Source of the DNA: Saccharopolyspora soli
GTDB taxonomy: Bacteria; Actinomycetota; Actinomycetes; Mycobacteriales; Pseudonocardiaceae
NCBI RefSeq assembly: GCF_022678645.1
Contig: NZ_JALBWV010000001.1
Location: forward strand, 281,484-345,483
Reading direction: 5' to 3'
Length of the DNA stretch: 64,000 bases
Shown: positions 53,036 through 62,484 of the stretch, in pieces
Position numbering within the stretch: position 1 is the first letter of the stretch
Layout of the letters: the number at the start of each line of letters is the position of its first letter
Translations under genes and position numbers: made by a program
The notes under the pieces: model-generated
Told to the model about the DNA's origin: nothing
What the model saw: the letters and a program-made list of their open reading frames with translations, nothing else
The model's database searches: none

Positions 53036-53755
53036 ATGTCGTTCAAGGCCGAGCAGATCGCGGTGCTGGCCGAGTCCGGGTGGTCCAGGTGCGAGTCGGT
53101 GGCCGAAGCGGTGGCCAGTGCCGGGCTCCCAGCGGTGACGCCCGAGTACCTGGCAGCGGCCTTCTCCGCGCAGTCGTGGCAAGCCGCCGAAGCCGCGGTG
53201 CTCGCCCTGCGCGAGCACTTCGCGCCGGCGCGGTTCGCGGACGAGGTGACCTGGGGAATTCTCCTAGTACCGGATCCAGGGAAGTTGGACACCCGTCGCC
53301 CGATGGCCCCCACCACCAGAACGGACCAGCTCGGCACGCCCGCCGCGGACGTCTTCGACGAGCGACTGCCCGAAGGCGTCCTCGGATGCCAGCCCGGCAC
53401 GCCGTGGACGATGGTCGCCACCGTCACGGGTGCCCGCGGGCCGTCCCTCGGCAGCTACGACCAGATCACCGGTGCGCCCGAGGAGGAGTTCACCGTGGCG
53501 GGCACGGACACCAGGAACCTGATGATCAGGCAGGTTTGGGGAGCCCGCGTCCTGCAAAGCGGACGCGACCTCCCGGACTGCGAATCGAACAAGCGTTGGA
53601 CCTTCACCCTGTTCCCGGCAGAAGGTCTGACGGATGGATGCGCGGAATCGGGAACGGTGCTGAAGGGCAAGGTGCGCTATCGCCTGGGCAAACCGAACCG
53701 AGGCATCGGACCAGCCCGAACAGCCCCCGCAGTATCGATCCCCAATACCCGATGA
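53036..53755 (+). CDS. Protein of unknown function with helical N-terminus
   Basis: 239 residues from ATG 53036, set by GGAGG 6 nt upstream. The first 80 residues look like a short helical unit (EQIAVLAESGWSRCESVAEAV). The rest is probably beta-rich, with TWGILLVPDPGKLDTRRPM. No membrane helix. I do not recognise the family with confidence. Confidence 0.68.
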   Translation: MSFKAEQIAVLAESGWSRCESVAEAVASAGLPAVTPEYLAAAFSAQSWQAAEAAVLALREHFAPARFADEVTWGILLVPDPGKLDTRRPMAPTTRTDQLGTPAADVFDERLPEGVLGCQPGTPWTMVATVTGARGPSLGSYDQITGAPEEEFTVAGTDTRNLMIRQVWGARVLQSGRDLPDCESNKRWTFTLFPAEGLTDGCAESGTVLKGKVRYRLGKPNRGIGPARTAPAVSIPNTR

Positions 53756-53820
53756 TGCACTGCTCGTCGCGGCGGCGGCCTGCTGCGGACAGCACGGCGC
53801 GCGGATTCCCAGCGACGATC

Positions 53821-54126
53821 TCACCGGTCCGGCTGCGTCGGTTCGTTCAGCGGGGCTGCGGCGCGGGCGCGGGCGAGGAGGCTCGCGACGGTGTTCACGA
53901 ATTCGACATCGTGTGCGGCGATGCGCGCCAACGCCGAGTGCTCCTGGCTGTTGAGCTCCAGCTGCGCCAGCGGAGCGCGCAGTCGGTACAGGTTGGCGAT
54001 GACCCAATTGCTGCGGAGCTGCTGGATCTGGTCGCCGGTGAGGCCCGGCGCCGACAAGATGGGCCTCTCGCGTGCGAATGCGGCGGGCGGCGGCCGTCGA
54101 AGCGCATCACCTCGGTCGTCGGGCAT
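53821..54126 (-). CDS. Small cytoplasmic protein of unknown function
   Basis: 101 residues from ATG 54126 with GAGGAGG about 8 nt upstream. Mostly helical, with NWVIANLYRLRAPLAQLELN. It has no cysteine in the chosen product. A longer frame to 54189 adds a Cys-rich stretch but has no ribosome site. Function unknown. Confidence 0.62.
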   Translation of the reverse strand: MPDDRGDALRRPPPAAFARERPILSAPGLTGDQIQQLRSNWVIANLYRLRAPLAQLELNSQEHSALARIAAHDVEFVNTVASLLARARAAAPLNEPTQPDR

Positions 54127-54271
54127 CGCGGACACCTCCTCGCTGCACACTTCTGCGTAGCAGGTGCCACATCGTCGCGATGCTGGCAAAAGTCCCGCGG
54201 GCTCAGAAATCAGCGGGAGGCGAGGTCTCGTACGCGGTCAGGAGTCAACTCACGGCACCGACCGAAGAGCT

Positions 54272-54277
54272 TATAAT
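54272..54277 (+). promoter_or_regulatory. Consensus -10 element (TATAAT) upstream of GntR gene
   Basis: TATAAT stands out in GC-rich DNA, about 158 bp before the GntR start. The -35 position (about 54249-54254, CTCACG) is a poor match. The rest of 54127-54434 shows no gene. Confidence 0.4.
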
Positions 54278-54434
54278 CTCTGCGAGCCAAGGGGTGGTCC
54301 ACTCGACCGCTGGCCCGCGGAGTGCTGGAAGACCTTTGGTGGAAGGAAAATCGACCGGTGGCAGGTCGGCCCGTGGCTATCGCAGATGAGCGCCGGTGGG
54401 GACGCGGAAGGCTCGATGACAGGGAGCAGGTTGG

Positions 54435-55109
54435 ATGACCCGACCGGTGGCGCCGTTGCTGACCAAGAGTGAGCTCGCGTACCACAGCGTGCGGGAGAAG
54501 ATCCTGTCCGGGGAGTTCGCGCCCGGCTCGGTGATCAACCAGGCTCCGCTGGCGCGTGCGCTCGGTGTCAGCACGACGCCGCTGCGCGAGGCGCTTCGTC
54601 GGCTCAAGGCGGAGGGCCTGGTGGAACTCGACGCGCACCGCGACGCGCGGGTGACCGAGCTGAAGGCCGAGGAGGCCCGCGACCTCTTCGAGATGCGCCG
54701 ATCGCTGGATCCGCTCGCCGCGTCCCTGGCCGCGCAGCGCCGGACGAAGGCCGACATCGCCGAGATCCGCGAGGCGGCCGAGGGGCTGGAAGCGCTGCCC
54801 GACGATCCCGAGTACGCCCACCTGCTGCACCACCGGCGATTCCACCGGGCGATCTACGTCGCCTCGCACAACGACCTGCTCGTCGAGACCCTCGACGGCC
54901 TCTGGGACAAAGCTGACCGCTACCGGCGCCTGGCCCTGGAGGTCGAGCGCGGCCCGGACGCGAAGGCTGAGAAAGTCCGCGAACACCAGCTGCTGGTGGA
55001 CTCGGTCATCGCGGGCGACAGCGACACGGCCGCCGCCGTGATGCGCGAGCACATCGACACCAGCCTGGGGGCCCAGGCGGCGTGGCGGCTCAGGAAGTCC
55101 CGAGGATGA
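54435..55109 (+). CDS. GntR-family (FCD) transcriptional regulator
   Basis: 224 residues: N-terminal winged helix (YHSVREKILSGEFAPGSVINQ ... VSTTPLREALRRL) and an FCD ligand domain with metal-binding Asp/His positions (FHRAIYVASHN, REHQLLVDSV, MREHIDTS). It is followed 10 bp later by an MFS gene in the same direction, which it probably controls. Confidence 0.9.
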   Translation: MTRPVAPLLTKSELAYHSVREKILSGEFAPGSVINQAPLARALGVSTTPLREALRRLKAEGLVELDAHRDARVTELKAEEARDLFEMRRSLDPLAASLAAQRRTKADIAEIREAAEGLEALPDDPEYAHLLHHRRFHRAIYVASHNDLLVETLDGLWDKADRYRRLALEVERGPDAKAEKVREHQLLVDSVIAGDSDTAAAVMREHIDTSLGAQAAWRLRKSRG

Positions 55110-55119
55110 TCCGATTCGC

Positions 55120-56292
55120 ATGAACGACGGACGACGACAGCTCTGGATCCTCCTCGCGCATGCCACGTTGACCCAGATAGTGACGTTCGTGCTGCGACCC
55201 GCAACGTCCTATCGGGCGCTCGAACTGCACGTGCCCGCGTCGTGGCTCGGGGTGCTCTCGGGCAGCTTCGCGCTCGTGCCGCTGGTGCTCGCGCTGCCCG
55301 CCGGTCACATCGTGGACCGGGTGGGGGAGCGGCGGGTCATGATCGCGGGCGGGCTGCTGATGTGCGCGGGCGGCACCGTGTTCCTGATCTTCGGCGGCTC
55401 GATCCAGGGCTTGGTCGCCGGAAGCATCGTGCTCGGCACGGCGCACTTGTGCGCGGTCGTCGGCCAGCAGGCGCTGGTGGCCAACACGACCACAGCCAGC
55501 CGGATGGACACGGCCTTCGGCTACTACACCTTCGCCGCGTCGCTCGGCCAGGCGGCCGGACCCCTGCTGATCGTCCTGTTCGGCGGCACGCGAGCGATCC
55601 CCGACACGCAACCGATCTTCCTGGGCGCCACCGCGGTCGCCGTCGTCCTCTTCGGGTGTTCGTTCGCGATCTCCAGTGGCCCGATGACGCGTCAGCGGGC
55701 GACCGCAGCGCCGGTCGGCGTCGGCTCGTTGCTGCGGCTGCCGGGCCTGTTCCGGGCCTTGATCGCCAGCTGCGTGGTGCTCGCCGCAGTCGACATTTCG
55801 TTGGTCTACCTGCCCGCGCTCGGCACCGAGCGCAACATCGCCTCCGGACTCATCGGGATGCTCCTCGGCCTGCGCGCCGGTGCGTCGATGATCTCGCGGC
55901 TGTTCCTCGGCCGGAGCACCCTGCTGCTGGGCCGCCGTCGGCTGCTGATCGTGAGCATCGCGGCGTCGGCCGTGGGGCTGGGGCTCACCGCCGCGCCGAT
56001 ACCGATCTGGTTGCTCGCCATCGCGGTCACCGTCGCCGGGCTCGGGCTCGGCGTCGGACAGCCGCTGACCATGTCGTGGCTGGCCGAATCCACCCCGCCC
56101 GGCTTGCGCGGCCGCGCGATGTCGTTGCGGCTGACCGGGAACCGAGCCGGTCAGGTGATCGTTCCCGGCGCGGTCGGTCTGGTGGCCGCCGGACTGGGCG
56201 CGGCCGGGGTCCTGGGGGTGACCGCGGCGGGTCTGGCTTGGGCTGGCTTCATGGCGCGCAAGCTGTCCGTCGACCGTTCGCCGCCAGGCTGA
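55120..56292 (+). CDS. MFS transporter
   Basis: 390 residues, about 11-12 transmembrane helices, motif A variant GHIVDRVGERRVMI in the second loop and GMLLGLRAGASMISRLFLGR in the middle. Its 3' end overlaps the convergent asparaginase gene by 44 bp. Substrate unknown; the preceding FCD regulator suggests an organic acid. Confidence 0.88.
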   Translation: MNDGRRQLWILLAHATLTQIVTFVLRPATSYRALELHVPASWLGVLSGSFALVPLVLALPAGHIVDRVGERRVMIAGGLLMCAGGTVFLIFGGSIQGLVAGSIVLGTAHLCAVVGQQALVANTTTASRMDTAFGYYTFAASLGQAAGPLLIVLFGGTRAIPDTQPIFLGATAVAVVLFGCSFAISSGPMTRQRATAAPVGVGSLLRLPGLFRALIASCVVLAAVDISLVYLPALGTERNIASGLIGMLLGLRAGASMISRLFLGRSTLLLGRRRLLIVSIAASAVGLGLTAAPIPIWLLAIAVTVAGLGLGVGQPLTMSWLAESTPPGLRGRAMSLRLTGNRAGQVIVPGAVGLVAAGLGAAGVLGVTAAGLAWAGFMARKLSVDRSPPG

Positions 56293-57262
56293 ACCGCGAG
56301 TTCACGCGGCGCTGAGTCAACTCGCCGACCACGGTGCGGCTCGGGTCGACGAACGGGGCGAGCAGGTCCGGTTCGACGCCCGCCAGGGCAAGCGCCGCGA
56401 TGGTGGCCGGAAGCCGGGCCCGGTCGCCGCCGTCGGCGATCTTGATCGCGATCGCGGTGCCGCCGGGCAGCGCCGCGACCTGCACCGCCTCGAAGCCGTC
56501 CTTGGCGATCAGACCCGGCACCGCCGTCATCAGCTCGGTGGTGTCCCGCCGGGTCCCGGCGACCATTTCCGGGTGCGCGCGGATCGCTTGCGCGACAACG
56601 TTTTCCGCGCTTCCGCCCGGTGCTGCGGCGATCCGCCCCGCCGCAGCGGCCAGGCCGCGCAGCGAGACCGCGAACAGCGGCGCCCGGCAACCGTCCACGG
56701 CAACCTGGGCGACCCGCTCACCGGTCAGGTCCTGGACCGTAGCGGCGATTTCGCGTTGCAGCGGGTGCTCGGGGTCCAGATAGTCCGATGTGGACCAGCC
56801 GCGTTGTCTAGCGGTGTGCAACATCGACGCGTGCTTGCCCGAGCAGTTGTGCGCGAGCTTGCGCGCCGCGCGGCCCGATGCGACCCATTCGGCCCGCTCG
56901 ACCGGGTCGAACGGCAGGTCTGCCGGGTTGCCGAGGTCGGCCTCGGTGAATCCGCCCAGGTCGAGCACCCGCTGCGCGCCGACGAGGTGGAACTGCTCGC
57001 CGGAGTGGCTGGCGGCGGTGAGCGCGAGCAGTTCCGGCGGCAGCGACAGACCGAGCCGGACCATCGCGACGGCCTGCATGGGCTTGGCCGCCGAGCGCGG
57101 GTAGCAGGCCGTGCTGCTGACGTCACCGGCCTGGAACAGCGTCGAGCCGTCCGGAGCGAGCACCACGACCGAGCCGTGGTGCACGCTCTCGGCGAGGCCG
57201 TCCCGAAGCACGTGCACGAGCGGCACGTGCGCGGGAACCCCGAGCGGGGCGGCAGACCTCAA
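56249..57262 (-). CDS. L-asparaginase II family protein
   Basis: 337 residues of the Pfam asparaginase_II group (not the bacterial type I/II amidohydrolase fold). Family blocks: [43 protein letters not shown] and [17 protein letters not shown]. The TTG start at 57262 overlaps the stop of the permease gene (TTGA, 57259-57262). It hydrolyses asparagine to aspartate and ammonia in the cytoplasm, next to a likely uptake permease. Confidence 0.88.
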   Translation of the reverse strand: MRSAAPLGVPAHVPLVHVLRDGLAESVHHGSVVVLAPDGSTLFQAGDVSSTACYPRSAAKPMQAVAMVRLGLSLPPELLALTAASHSGEQFHLVGAQRVLDLGGFTEADLGNPADLPFDPVERAEWVASGRAARKLAHNCSGKHASMLHTARQRGWSTSDYLDPEHPLQREIAATVQDLTGERVAQVAVDGCRAPLFAVSLRGLAAAAGRIAAAPGGSAENVVAQAIRAHPEMVAGTRRDTTELMTAVPGLIAKDGFEAVQVAALPGGTAIAIKIADGGDRARLPATIAALALAGVEPDLLAPFVDPSRTVVGELTQRRVNSRFSLAANGRRTACAP

Positions 57263-58695
57263 GCGTCGGCCCTCTCGAACACCGAGGTGTCGATCTGCTT
57301 GCGAACGCGGAACCAGCCGATCACCAGCGCGAGGATGATCAACGGCAGTGCCATCAGGGTGATCCGGCCGGTCTCATCGAAGCCCATCAGCACGACCACC
57401 GACGCCAGGAACACGAGCGTGACGATCTCGGTGTACGGCGAGAACGGCAGCTGGTAACTGGGCCGGGTCACCTCGCCGCGCTGCGCCTTGCGGACGAACA
57501 GCAGGTGGCAGAGCAGGATGATGGCCCAGGTGGCGAGGATGCCGATCGAGGCGAAGTTCAGCACGATCTCGAACGCCTCGGCGGGCACCAGGTAGTTCAG
57601 CCCCACGCCGACCACGCAGACCGCGGCGGTCAGCAGGATCCCGCCGTAGGGGACGCTGGTCTTGCTCATCACACCGGTGAACCTGGGGGCCGACCCGGCC
57701 ATCGACATCGAGCGCAGGATGCGGCCGGTGGAGTACAGCCCCGAGTTCAGGCTCGACATCGCCGCGGTGAGCACCACCAGGTTCATCACGTCACCGGCCG
57801 CCGGAACGCCGATGTGCGAGAGCACGGTGACGAACGGGCTCTCGCTCTTGCTGTAGGCGTCCCACGGCAGGAGCATCGCCAGCAGCACCACGGAACCGAC
57901 GTAGAACAAGGCGATCCGCCACATGATCGAGTTGATCGCCTTCGGCATGATCTTCGCCGGGTTCTCGGTCTCGCCAGCGGCCACCCCGACCAGTTCGACG
58001 GCGGCGTAGGCGAAGATCACGCCCTGCATGATCAGCACCATCGGGATCACCCCGGCCGGGAAGATCCCGCCGTGCTCGCCGATCAGCTGCGGGCCCGGCG
58101 CGTTGCCGTCGATCGGGTGTTGGGTGACCAGCAGGAAGATCCCGATCACCATGAACAGCACCAGCGCGGCGACCTTGATGATGGCGAACCAGAACTCCAT
58201 CTCGCCGAACAGCCGCACCGAAACCAGGTTGAGGGTGAGCACGATCGCCAGCGCGATGAGCGCGAGCACCCACTGCGGCACCGGGGTGAACGCCGACCAG
58301 TAGTGCGCGTACAGCGCGATCGCGGTGATGTCGGCGATGCCGGTGGTGGACCAGTTCAGGAAGTGCATCCAGCCCGCGGTGTAGGCGCCCTTCTCGCCCA
58401 TGAACTCGCGGGCGTACGAGACGAAGGCGCCCGAGGAGGGGCGGTGCAGGATCAGTTCGCCGAGCGACCGGACGACGAAGAACGCGAACAGCCCGCACAC
58501 CGCGTAGGCGATCGCGAGGGCCGGACCGGCCTGCGCGAGTCGCCCACCGGCTCCCAGGAACAGCCCGGTGCCGATCGCGCCACCGATGGCGATCATGTTG
58601 ATGTGGCGTGCCTTCAGCGACTTGCGGTAGCCCGTGTCACCGGCGTCGGCGGGTCCGTGCTCCGGCCTGGTGGCCTGGAGGGTTCGGTCGGTCAT
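57259..58695 (-). CDS. Amino acid permease (AnsP/GABA-permease group)
   Basis: 478 residues, 12 transmembrane helices, starting [29 protein letters not shown], the signature of the AAT family of amino acid permeases. It lies 4 bp after the GntR gene and is coupled to the asparaginase gene, so asparagine is the most likely substrate; this is inferred from context. Confidence 0.9.
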   Translation of the reverse strand: MTDRTLQATRPEHGPADAGDTGYRKSLKARHINMIAIGGAIGTGLFLGAGGRLAQAGPALAIAYAVCGLFAFFVVRSLGELILHRPSSGAFVSYAREFMGEKGAYTAGWMHFLNWSTTGIADITAIALYAHYWSAFTPVPQWVLALIALAIVLTLNLVSVRLFGEMEFWFAIIKVAALVLFMVIGIFLLVTQHPIDGNAPGPQLIGEHGGIFPAGVIPMVLIMQGVIFAYAAVELVGVAAGETENPAKIMPKAINSIMWRIALFYVGSVVLLAMLLPWDAYSKSESPFVTVLSHIGVPAAGDVMNLVVLTAAMSSLNSGLYSTGRILRSMSMAGSAPRFTGVMSKTSVPYGGILLTAAVCVVGVGLNYLVPAEAFEIVLNFASIGILATWAIILLCHLLFVRKAQRGEVTRPSYQLPFSPYTEIVTLVFLASVVVLMGFDETGRITLMALPLIILALVIGWFRVRKQIDTSVFERADA

Positions 58696-58699
58696 GGAG

Positions 58700-59425
58700 T
58701 CAGGAATCCTCGTTCTTCTCGGCTGCGGTCTTGTGCCCGACGATGTCGGTGAGCGCGTTTTCGACGCGCGTCAAGTGGTGGGTCATCGCCTCGGTCGCGG
58801 CGTGCTCGTCGCCGCGCCCGATCGCGTCCACGAGCTGTCGGTGCTCGTCGTCGGACGCCGCGCGACGGTCGTCGCGCTGGTTCAGGAAGGCCGACTGCTT
58901 GGCCAGCGCGTCCCGGATCTCCTCGATGACCTTGCCGAACACCGGGTTGCCGGACGCTTGGGCGATGGTGATGTGGAACAGCGAGTCCAAGGCCACCCAC
59001 GCCGTGTTGTCGGTTTCGCCCGACATCCGCTCCAGCAGGCCGGTGAGCAGGTCCAGGTCGTCGGGAGTGTGCCGCCGGGCGGCGTAGCCAGCGGCCGGGA
59101 TCTCTACGTGGCGGCGGACTTCGAGGAGGTCGCGCGCCGAGTAGGGGCCGAACGTGGGGTTGTCGACCGGCCGGTTCGAGACCACGAACGTGCCCTTCCC
59201 GGTCCGCGACATGGTGAGGCCGAGGGCCTGCAGGCCGCGCAGCGCTTCCCGCACGACCGACCGGCTGACCTCGAACTCCTTGCCGAGGCTGGCTTCGGCG
59301 GGCAGCCGATCGCCGATCGCGTACTCGCCGCGTTCGATGGCGTCGCGCAGGTGGGCCAGCACGGCCTCCATCGCGCTGACCCGCCGGATGCCATGTCCGG
59401 CTGTCCGCCTGTCAGACAGCTCCAT
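58700..59425 (-). CDS. FadR-type GntR transcriptional regulator
   Basis: 241 residues: winged helix ([29 protein letters not shown]) and FCD domain ([34 protein letters not shown]). It is the first gene of the permease/asparaginase operon and probably its regulator. The palindrome at 59409-59419 lies within the first codons of the annotated frame; if the true start is ATG 59371, it would be in the leader. Confidence 0.9.
   Translation of the reverse strand: MELSDRRTAGHGIRRVSAMEAVLAHLRDAIERGEYAIGDRLPAEASLGKEFEVSRSVVREALRGLQALGLTMSRTGKGTFVVSNRPVDNPTFGPYSARDLLEVRRHVEIPAAGYAARRHTPDDLDLLTGLLERMSGETDNTAWVALDSLFHITIAQASGNPVFGKVIEEIRDALAKQSAFLNQRDDRRAASDDEHRQLVDAIGRGDEHAATEAMTHHLTRVENALTDIVGHKTAAEKNEDS
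59409..59419. promoter_or_regulatory. Putative GntR operator CTGTCAGACAG
   Basis: A perfect 11-bp palindrome that matches the FadR-subfamily TGTNNNACA pattern, at the start of the GntR gene. It is a candidate autoregulatory site. Confidence 0.5.
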
Positions 59426-59530
59426 GGCAGGAAAGATTGGAGTGAATACACACCGTTGTCAAGTCTGTCGCCGATTAACCCGAAAGAGCCGTTTCGATAC
59501 GTCCCGAATGCCCAGAGTAGCGGCGGGGCT

Positions 59531-59577
59531 GCTTCGCCCGTGAGTGCTCCGGACGCCGGAGCACTCACGGGCGAAGC
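59531..59577 (-). terminator. Perfect 22-bp hairpin terminator after allE
   Basis: Arms 59531-59552 and 59556-59577 are perfect reverse complements with a 3-nt loop (ACG). It starts 1 nt after the allE stop codon. No T tract follows on either strand. Its core GTGAGTGC also occurs in the repeat at 34396-34441. Confidence 0.8.
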
Positions 59578-59578
59578 G

Positions 59579-60400
59579 TCACGTCAGCTTGATCTGGCGG
59601 TTGACGTCCTTGTAGAGCAGGTAGCGGAACTTGCCGGGGCCGCCTGCGTAGCACGCCTGCGGGCAGAAGGCCCGCAACCACATGAAGTCACCGGCCTCGA
59701 CCTCGACCCAGTCGTCGTTGAGGCGGTACACGGCTTTGCCTTCGAGCACGTAGATGCCGTGCTCCATCACGTGCGTCTCGGCGAAGGGGATCACCGCACC
59801 GGGCTCGAAGGTGACGATGTTGACGTGCATGTCGTGGGCCAGGTCGTCCGGGTCGACGAACCGGGTGGTCGCCCAGGCGCCGTTGGTGTCCGGCATCGGT
59901 GTCGGCGCCACGTCCTGCTCCTGCACGGCGAACGCCTTGGGAGCGGGGTGGTCCGCCAGCGGCTCGTACGCCTTGCGCACCCACTGGAAGGTGGCCACCG
60001 CGTCGGACTCGTTGGCCACCGACCACGTCCCGCCCGCCGGGAGGTAGGCGTAGCCACCTGGGGTCAGGACGTGCTCCTCGCCCTCGATGACGATGTTCAG
60101 GGTGCCGGTGAGCAGGAACAGCACCGACTCGACGCCGCGTTCGGGCTCGGGCTCCGCGCTGCCGCCACCGGGCGACACCTCGACGACGTACTGCGCGAAC
60201 GTGGTGGCGAACCCGGCGATGGGCCTGGCGAGGATCCAGGCGCGGGTGCGGTTCCACCCAGGCAGGTTGCTGGTGACGATGTCGCGAAGCACGCCACGCG
60301 GGATGACGGTGTACGCCTCCTTGACGACGGCCCGGCCGGTCAGCAGCGTGGTCTGCGACGGCAGGCCACCTTCGGGGGCGTAGAACGTCGGCTCGCTCAA
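59579..60400 (-). CDS. allE: (S)-ureidoglycine aminohydrolase
   Basis: 273 residues in two cupin domains. TTG 60400 has AGGAG 7 nt upstream and gives the usual length. Family blocks: PSQTTLLTGRAVVKEAYTVIPR, EVSPGGGS, VEVEAGDFMWLRAFCPQACY and the C-terminal YLLYKDVNRQIKL. The enzyme releases ammonia from (S)-ureidoglycine in purine (allantoin) degradation, with Mn2+ bound by cupin His/Glu residues. No other allantoin genes are in the window, though a nitrogen-linked permease/asparaginase operon lies downstream. Confidence 0.92.
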   Translation of the reverse strand: MSEPTFYAPEGGLPSQTTLLTGRAVVKEAYTVIPRGVLRDIVTSNLPGWNRTRAWILARPIAGFATTFAQYVVEVSPGGGSAEPEPERGVESVLFLLTGTLNIVIEGEEHVLTPGGYAYLPAGGTWSVANESDAVATFQWVRKAYEPLADHPAPKAFAVQEQDVAPTPMPDTNGAWATTRFVDPDDLAHDMHVNIVTFEPGAVIPFAETHVMEHGIYVLEGKAVYRLNDDWVEVEAGDFMWLRAFCPQACYAGGPGKFRYLLYKDVNRQIKLT

Positions 60401-60548
60401 GGTGCAACTCCTGTCTTGATCTTCGTTCACCCGCTGCCGCCCGCGGCGCCTGCCGGGGATGCGCCAGGGGCGCAGCGTTCTGAGACGTCCACAGCGTAAG
60501 GCCCGGTGCCGGGCGCCACGTCGACCTACCGCCCCTGCTGGGGCACGG

Positions 60549-61265
60549 TCAGGGCAGCTCGAAGTGCTGGTAGTCGATCGGACTGGTCCACCGGCCGCCC
60601 CATCGCCAGCCGCGGTCGGTGAAGGCGCGCACGGCCGGATCGCCATCGTGCAGCATGCCCGGATCGCTGCGGGTGCGGTCCAGGAACATCGCCGCGTTCT
60701 TCGGCTGGACCGGGCCGGTGTTGTCGAGGTACGGGTTGATCAGCGGGTTGATGTCGACGGCTCGGCCGTACGCGTGGTAGGACCACTTGCCGCGGCCGGG
60801 GATGTCCCGGCAGTTGAACGCCGACGTGTTGTTGTCCTCCATGGACAACTCGTCCTCCGCGCCGGGGTAGTGGTCGACCGTGCGGATCTTCTCGATCGGG
60901 TACCGGATCCGGTAGAGCTGCTCGAAGGCGTCGATCACCTGCGGCACCCGGTCCTGGTTCACGACCAGCTGGCCGAGGTGCGTCCGGCCGTCGAAGCCGA
61001 TGTGGCTGAGCTCGACCCTCCGCAGCTGGCTCGGCTCGACCGGACAACCCGGATGCCAGGTCGCGCCGAGCTCTGCGGCTGTGACCGGGTGGACGGTGGC
61101 GCTGAACTGCGGTGGGGATTCGGCCGAAACGCGTGGCGGCTCGGCAGGGGTGCGCGGCGGCTCGGCGGGAGCGCACTGCACGAGCGCGAGACCGACCGCG
61201 ATCGTTCCCGCCAGCACGCCGACCGACCGACGCCTGGCGAACGGCGGATCGCGACGAGTCCGCAT
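60549..61265 (-). CDS. M15-type (VanY-like) peptidase lipoprotein
   Basis: 238 residues from ATG 61265 (GAGGAG upstream). Signal and lipobox: GTIAVGLALVQC, so an exported lipoprotein. A Pro-rich linker is followed by the M15 domain, with zinc and catalytic motifs SYHAYGRAVDINP and DYQHFELP. M15 enzymes cleave D-Ala or related peptidoglycan peptides; a cell-wall role is likely. Confidence 0.88.
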   Translation of the reverse strand: MRTRRDPPFARRRSVGVLAGTIAVGLALVQCAPAEPPRTPAEPPRVSAESPPQFSATVHPVTAAELGATWHPGCPVEPSQLRRVELSHIGFDGRTHLGQLVVNQDRVPQVIDAFEQLYRIRYPIEKIRTVDHYPGAEDELSMEDNNTSAFNCRDIPGRGKWSYHAYGRAVDINPLINPYLDNTGPVQPKNAAMFLDRTRSDPGMLHDGDPAVRAFTDRGWRWGGRWTSPIDYQHFELP

Positions 61266-61463
61266 CGCTGGCTCCTCACCGGCACCAGATGCGCACCCGC
61301 GCACCAGTGACCTCGCGGCCCGGACGGGGAAAGCCCAACGCTACCCGCCGACGTCGCCGCGCCGCATTTGCGCACTGCCTGTCTCGCGTTGATCGTTCGG
61401 GATTGCATTGTCCACGTTGGCGCCGCCAACATCGCCATGCGGGGACTCGAATCGTTCGGGTTC

Positions 61464-62450
61464 TCATCGTGCGGTGCGGGTGAGGTCGTTGAGCGTTTCG
61501 GTGAAGCCCTGCCAAGCTTTTTCGGTGTCCGGGTTGCGGGAGTGCGGACCGCGGAACCACGCGACGAACTCGGCGACATCCACCAGACTCCAGCGCAGCC
61601 GGTAGAGGTCCAGCGCTGCCGCGTCCGGTGTGTGCCCCGTCGTTGCCGTGTAACGGGTGAACGTGGCCGGATCGTCGGAGAGGACCGACAGGTCGCGCTC
61701 CGGGATGGCCAAGCCCACGGTGTCCCAGTCGACCAGCGAGTATCCGCCGCTTCCGCGGAGCAGGTTGCCGGGGTGCGGTTCGCCGTGTGTCACGACGTGC
61801 TGCGCACCGCGTTGCTGCACCGCGTCGGCCAGGCGGTCGAAGTCGTGGAGACGGGTGCGGATCAGGTCTGCGTTCTCGGCGAGCAGTTCGCGCGCGGGTT
61901 CGGCGAACGGTCCGCCCTCCCACGTGCCGCGGAGTTCGTCCATAGTAGACTCCAGGCCGCTGCGCCCCAAAGGGGGCAGCGCGGTGACGGGAGTGGTCTC
62001 CGGAGGTGTGCTGCTGTGCAGTTCGGCGAGCAGGTCGAGGACCTGTACTCGCTGCGCGGCTGTCAGCTCCTGGTCGAAGTTGCCTGTTTCCCCTGTGGCG
62101 TAGGGAAATACACTCAGCGCGTAGCGGTCGTCCAGTGGCACGACCGGGTCACCGCTGGTGGCACGCAACGGAGCTACCACGAACCGCAGTCCGCGTTCGC
62201 GTAGGTTTGCTGCGGTGTTCATCGCTCGTCGCAGGCCGTCGAGGGCCGTCGCGGCATCGCCGCCGCAGTGCTCCTTGTGTTCGAGGTCGGCGACGGTGGC
62301 GAACCAGCGCTGGCCGTCGGCGCCGGTGATCTTCCAGTGGTAGTCGCCAAAACCGACCGGGGCGTAAGTCGCGGTCGCCGGGCCGATGCCGAAGTCGCCC
62401 AAGGCGTCCAACAAACGTTGTTCCGCCAAGCCATCGGGAAGGTGCTCCAT
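61464..62450 (-). CDS. Aminoglycoside phosphotransferase-family kinase
   Basis: 328 residues. The APH catalytic loop and metal motif are visible: VVTHGEPHPGNLLR (HGD-x-H-x-x-N equivalent with Glu for the usual Asp) and LVDWDTVGLAIPERDL. The catalytic loop Asp is therefore HGE, as in some spectinomycin-type APH proteins. It could phosphorylate a drug or a small metabolite; resistance is not established. Confidence 0.85.
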   Translation of the reverse strand: MEHLPDGLAEQRLLDALGDFGIGPATATYAPVGFGDYHWKITGADGQRWFATVADLEHKEHCGGDAATALDGLRRAMNTAANLRERGLRFVVAPLRATSGDPVVPLDDRYALSVFPYATGETGNFDQELTAAQRVQVLDLLAELHSSTPPETTPVTALPPLGRSGLESTMDELRGTWEGGPFAEPARELLAENADLIRTRLHDFDRLADAVQQRGAQHVVTHGEPHPGNLLRGSGGYSLVDWDTVGLAIPERDLSVLSDDPATFTRYTATTGHTPDAAALDLYRLRWSLVDVAEFVAWFRGPHSRNPDTEKAWQGFTETLNDLTRTAR

Positions 62451-62484
62451 GTTGGAACGTTAGCAACCGGACGGTACCCGGCGC

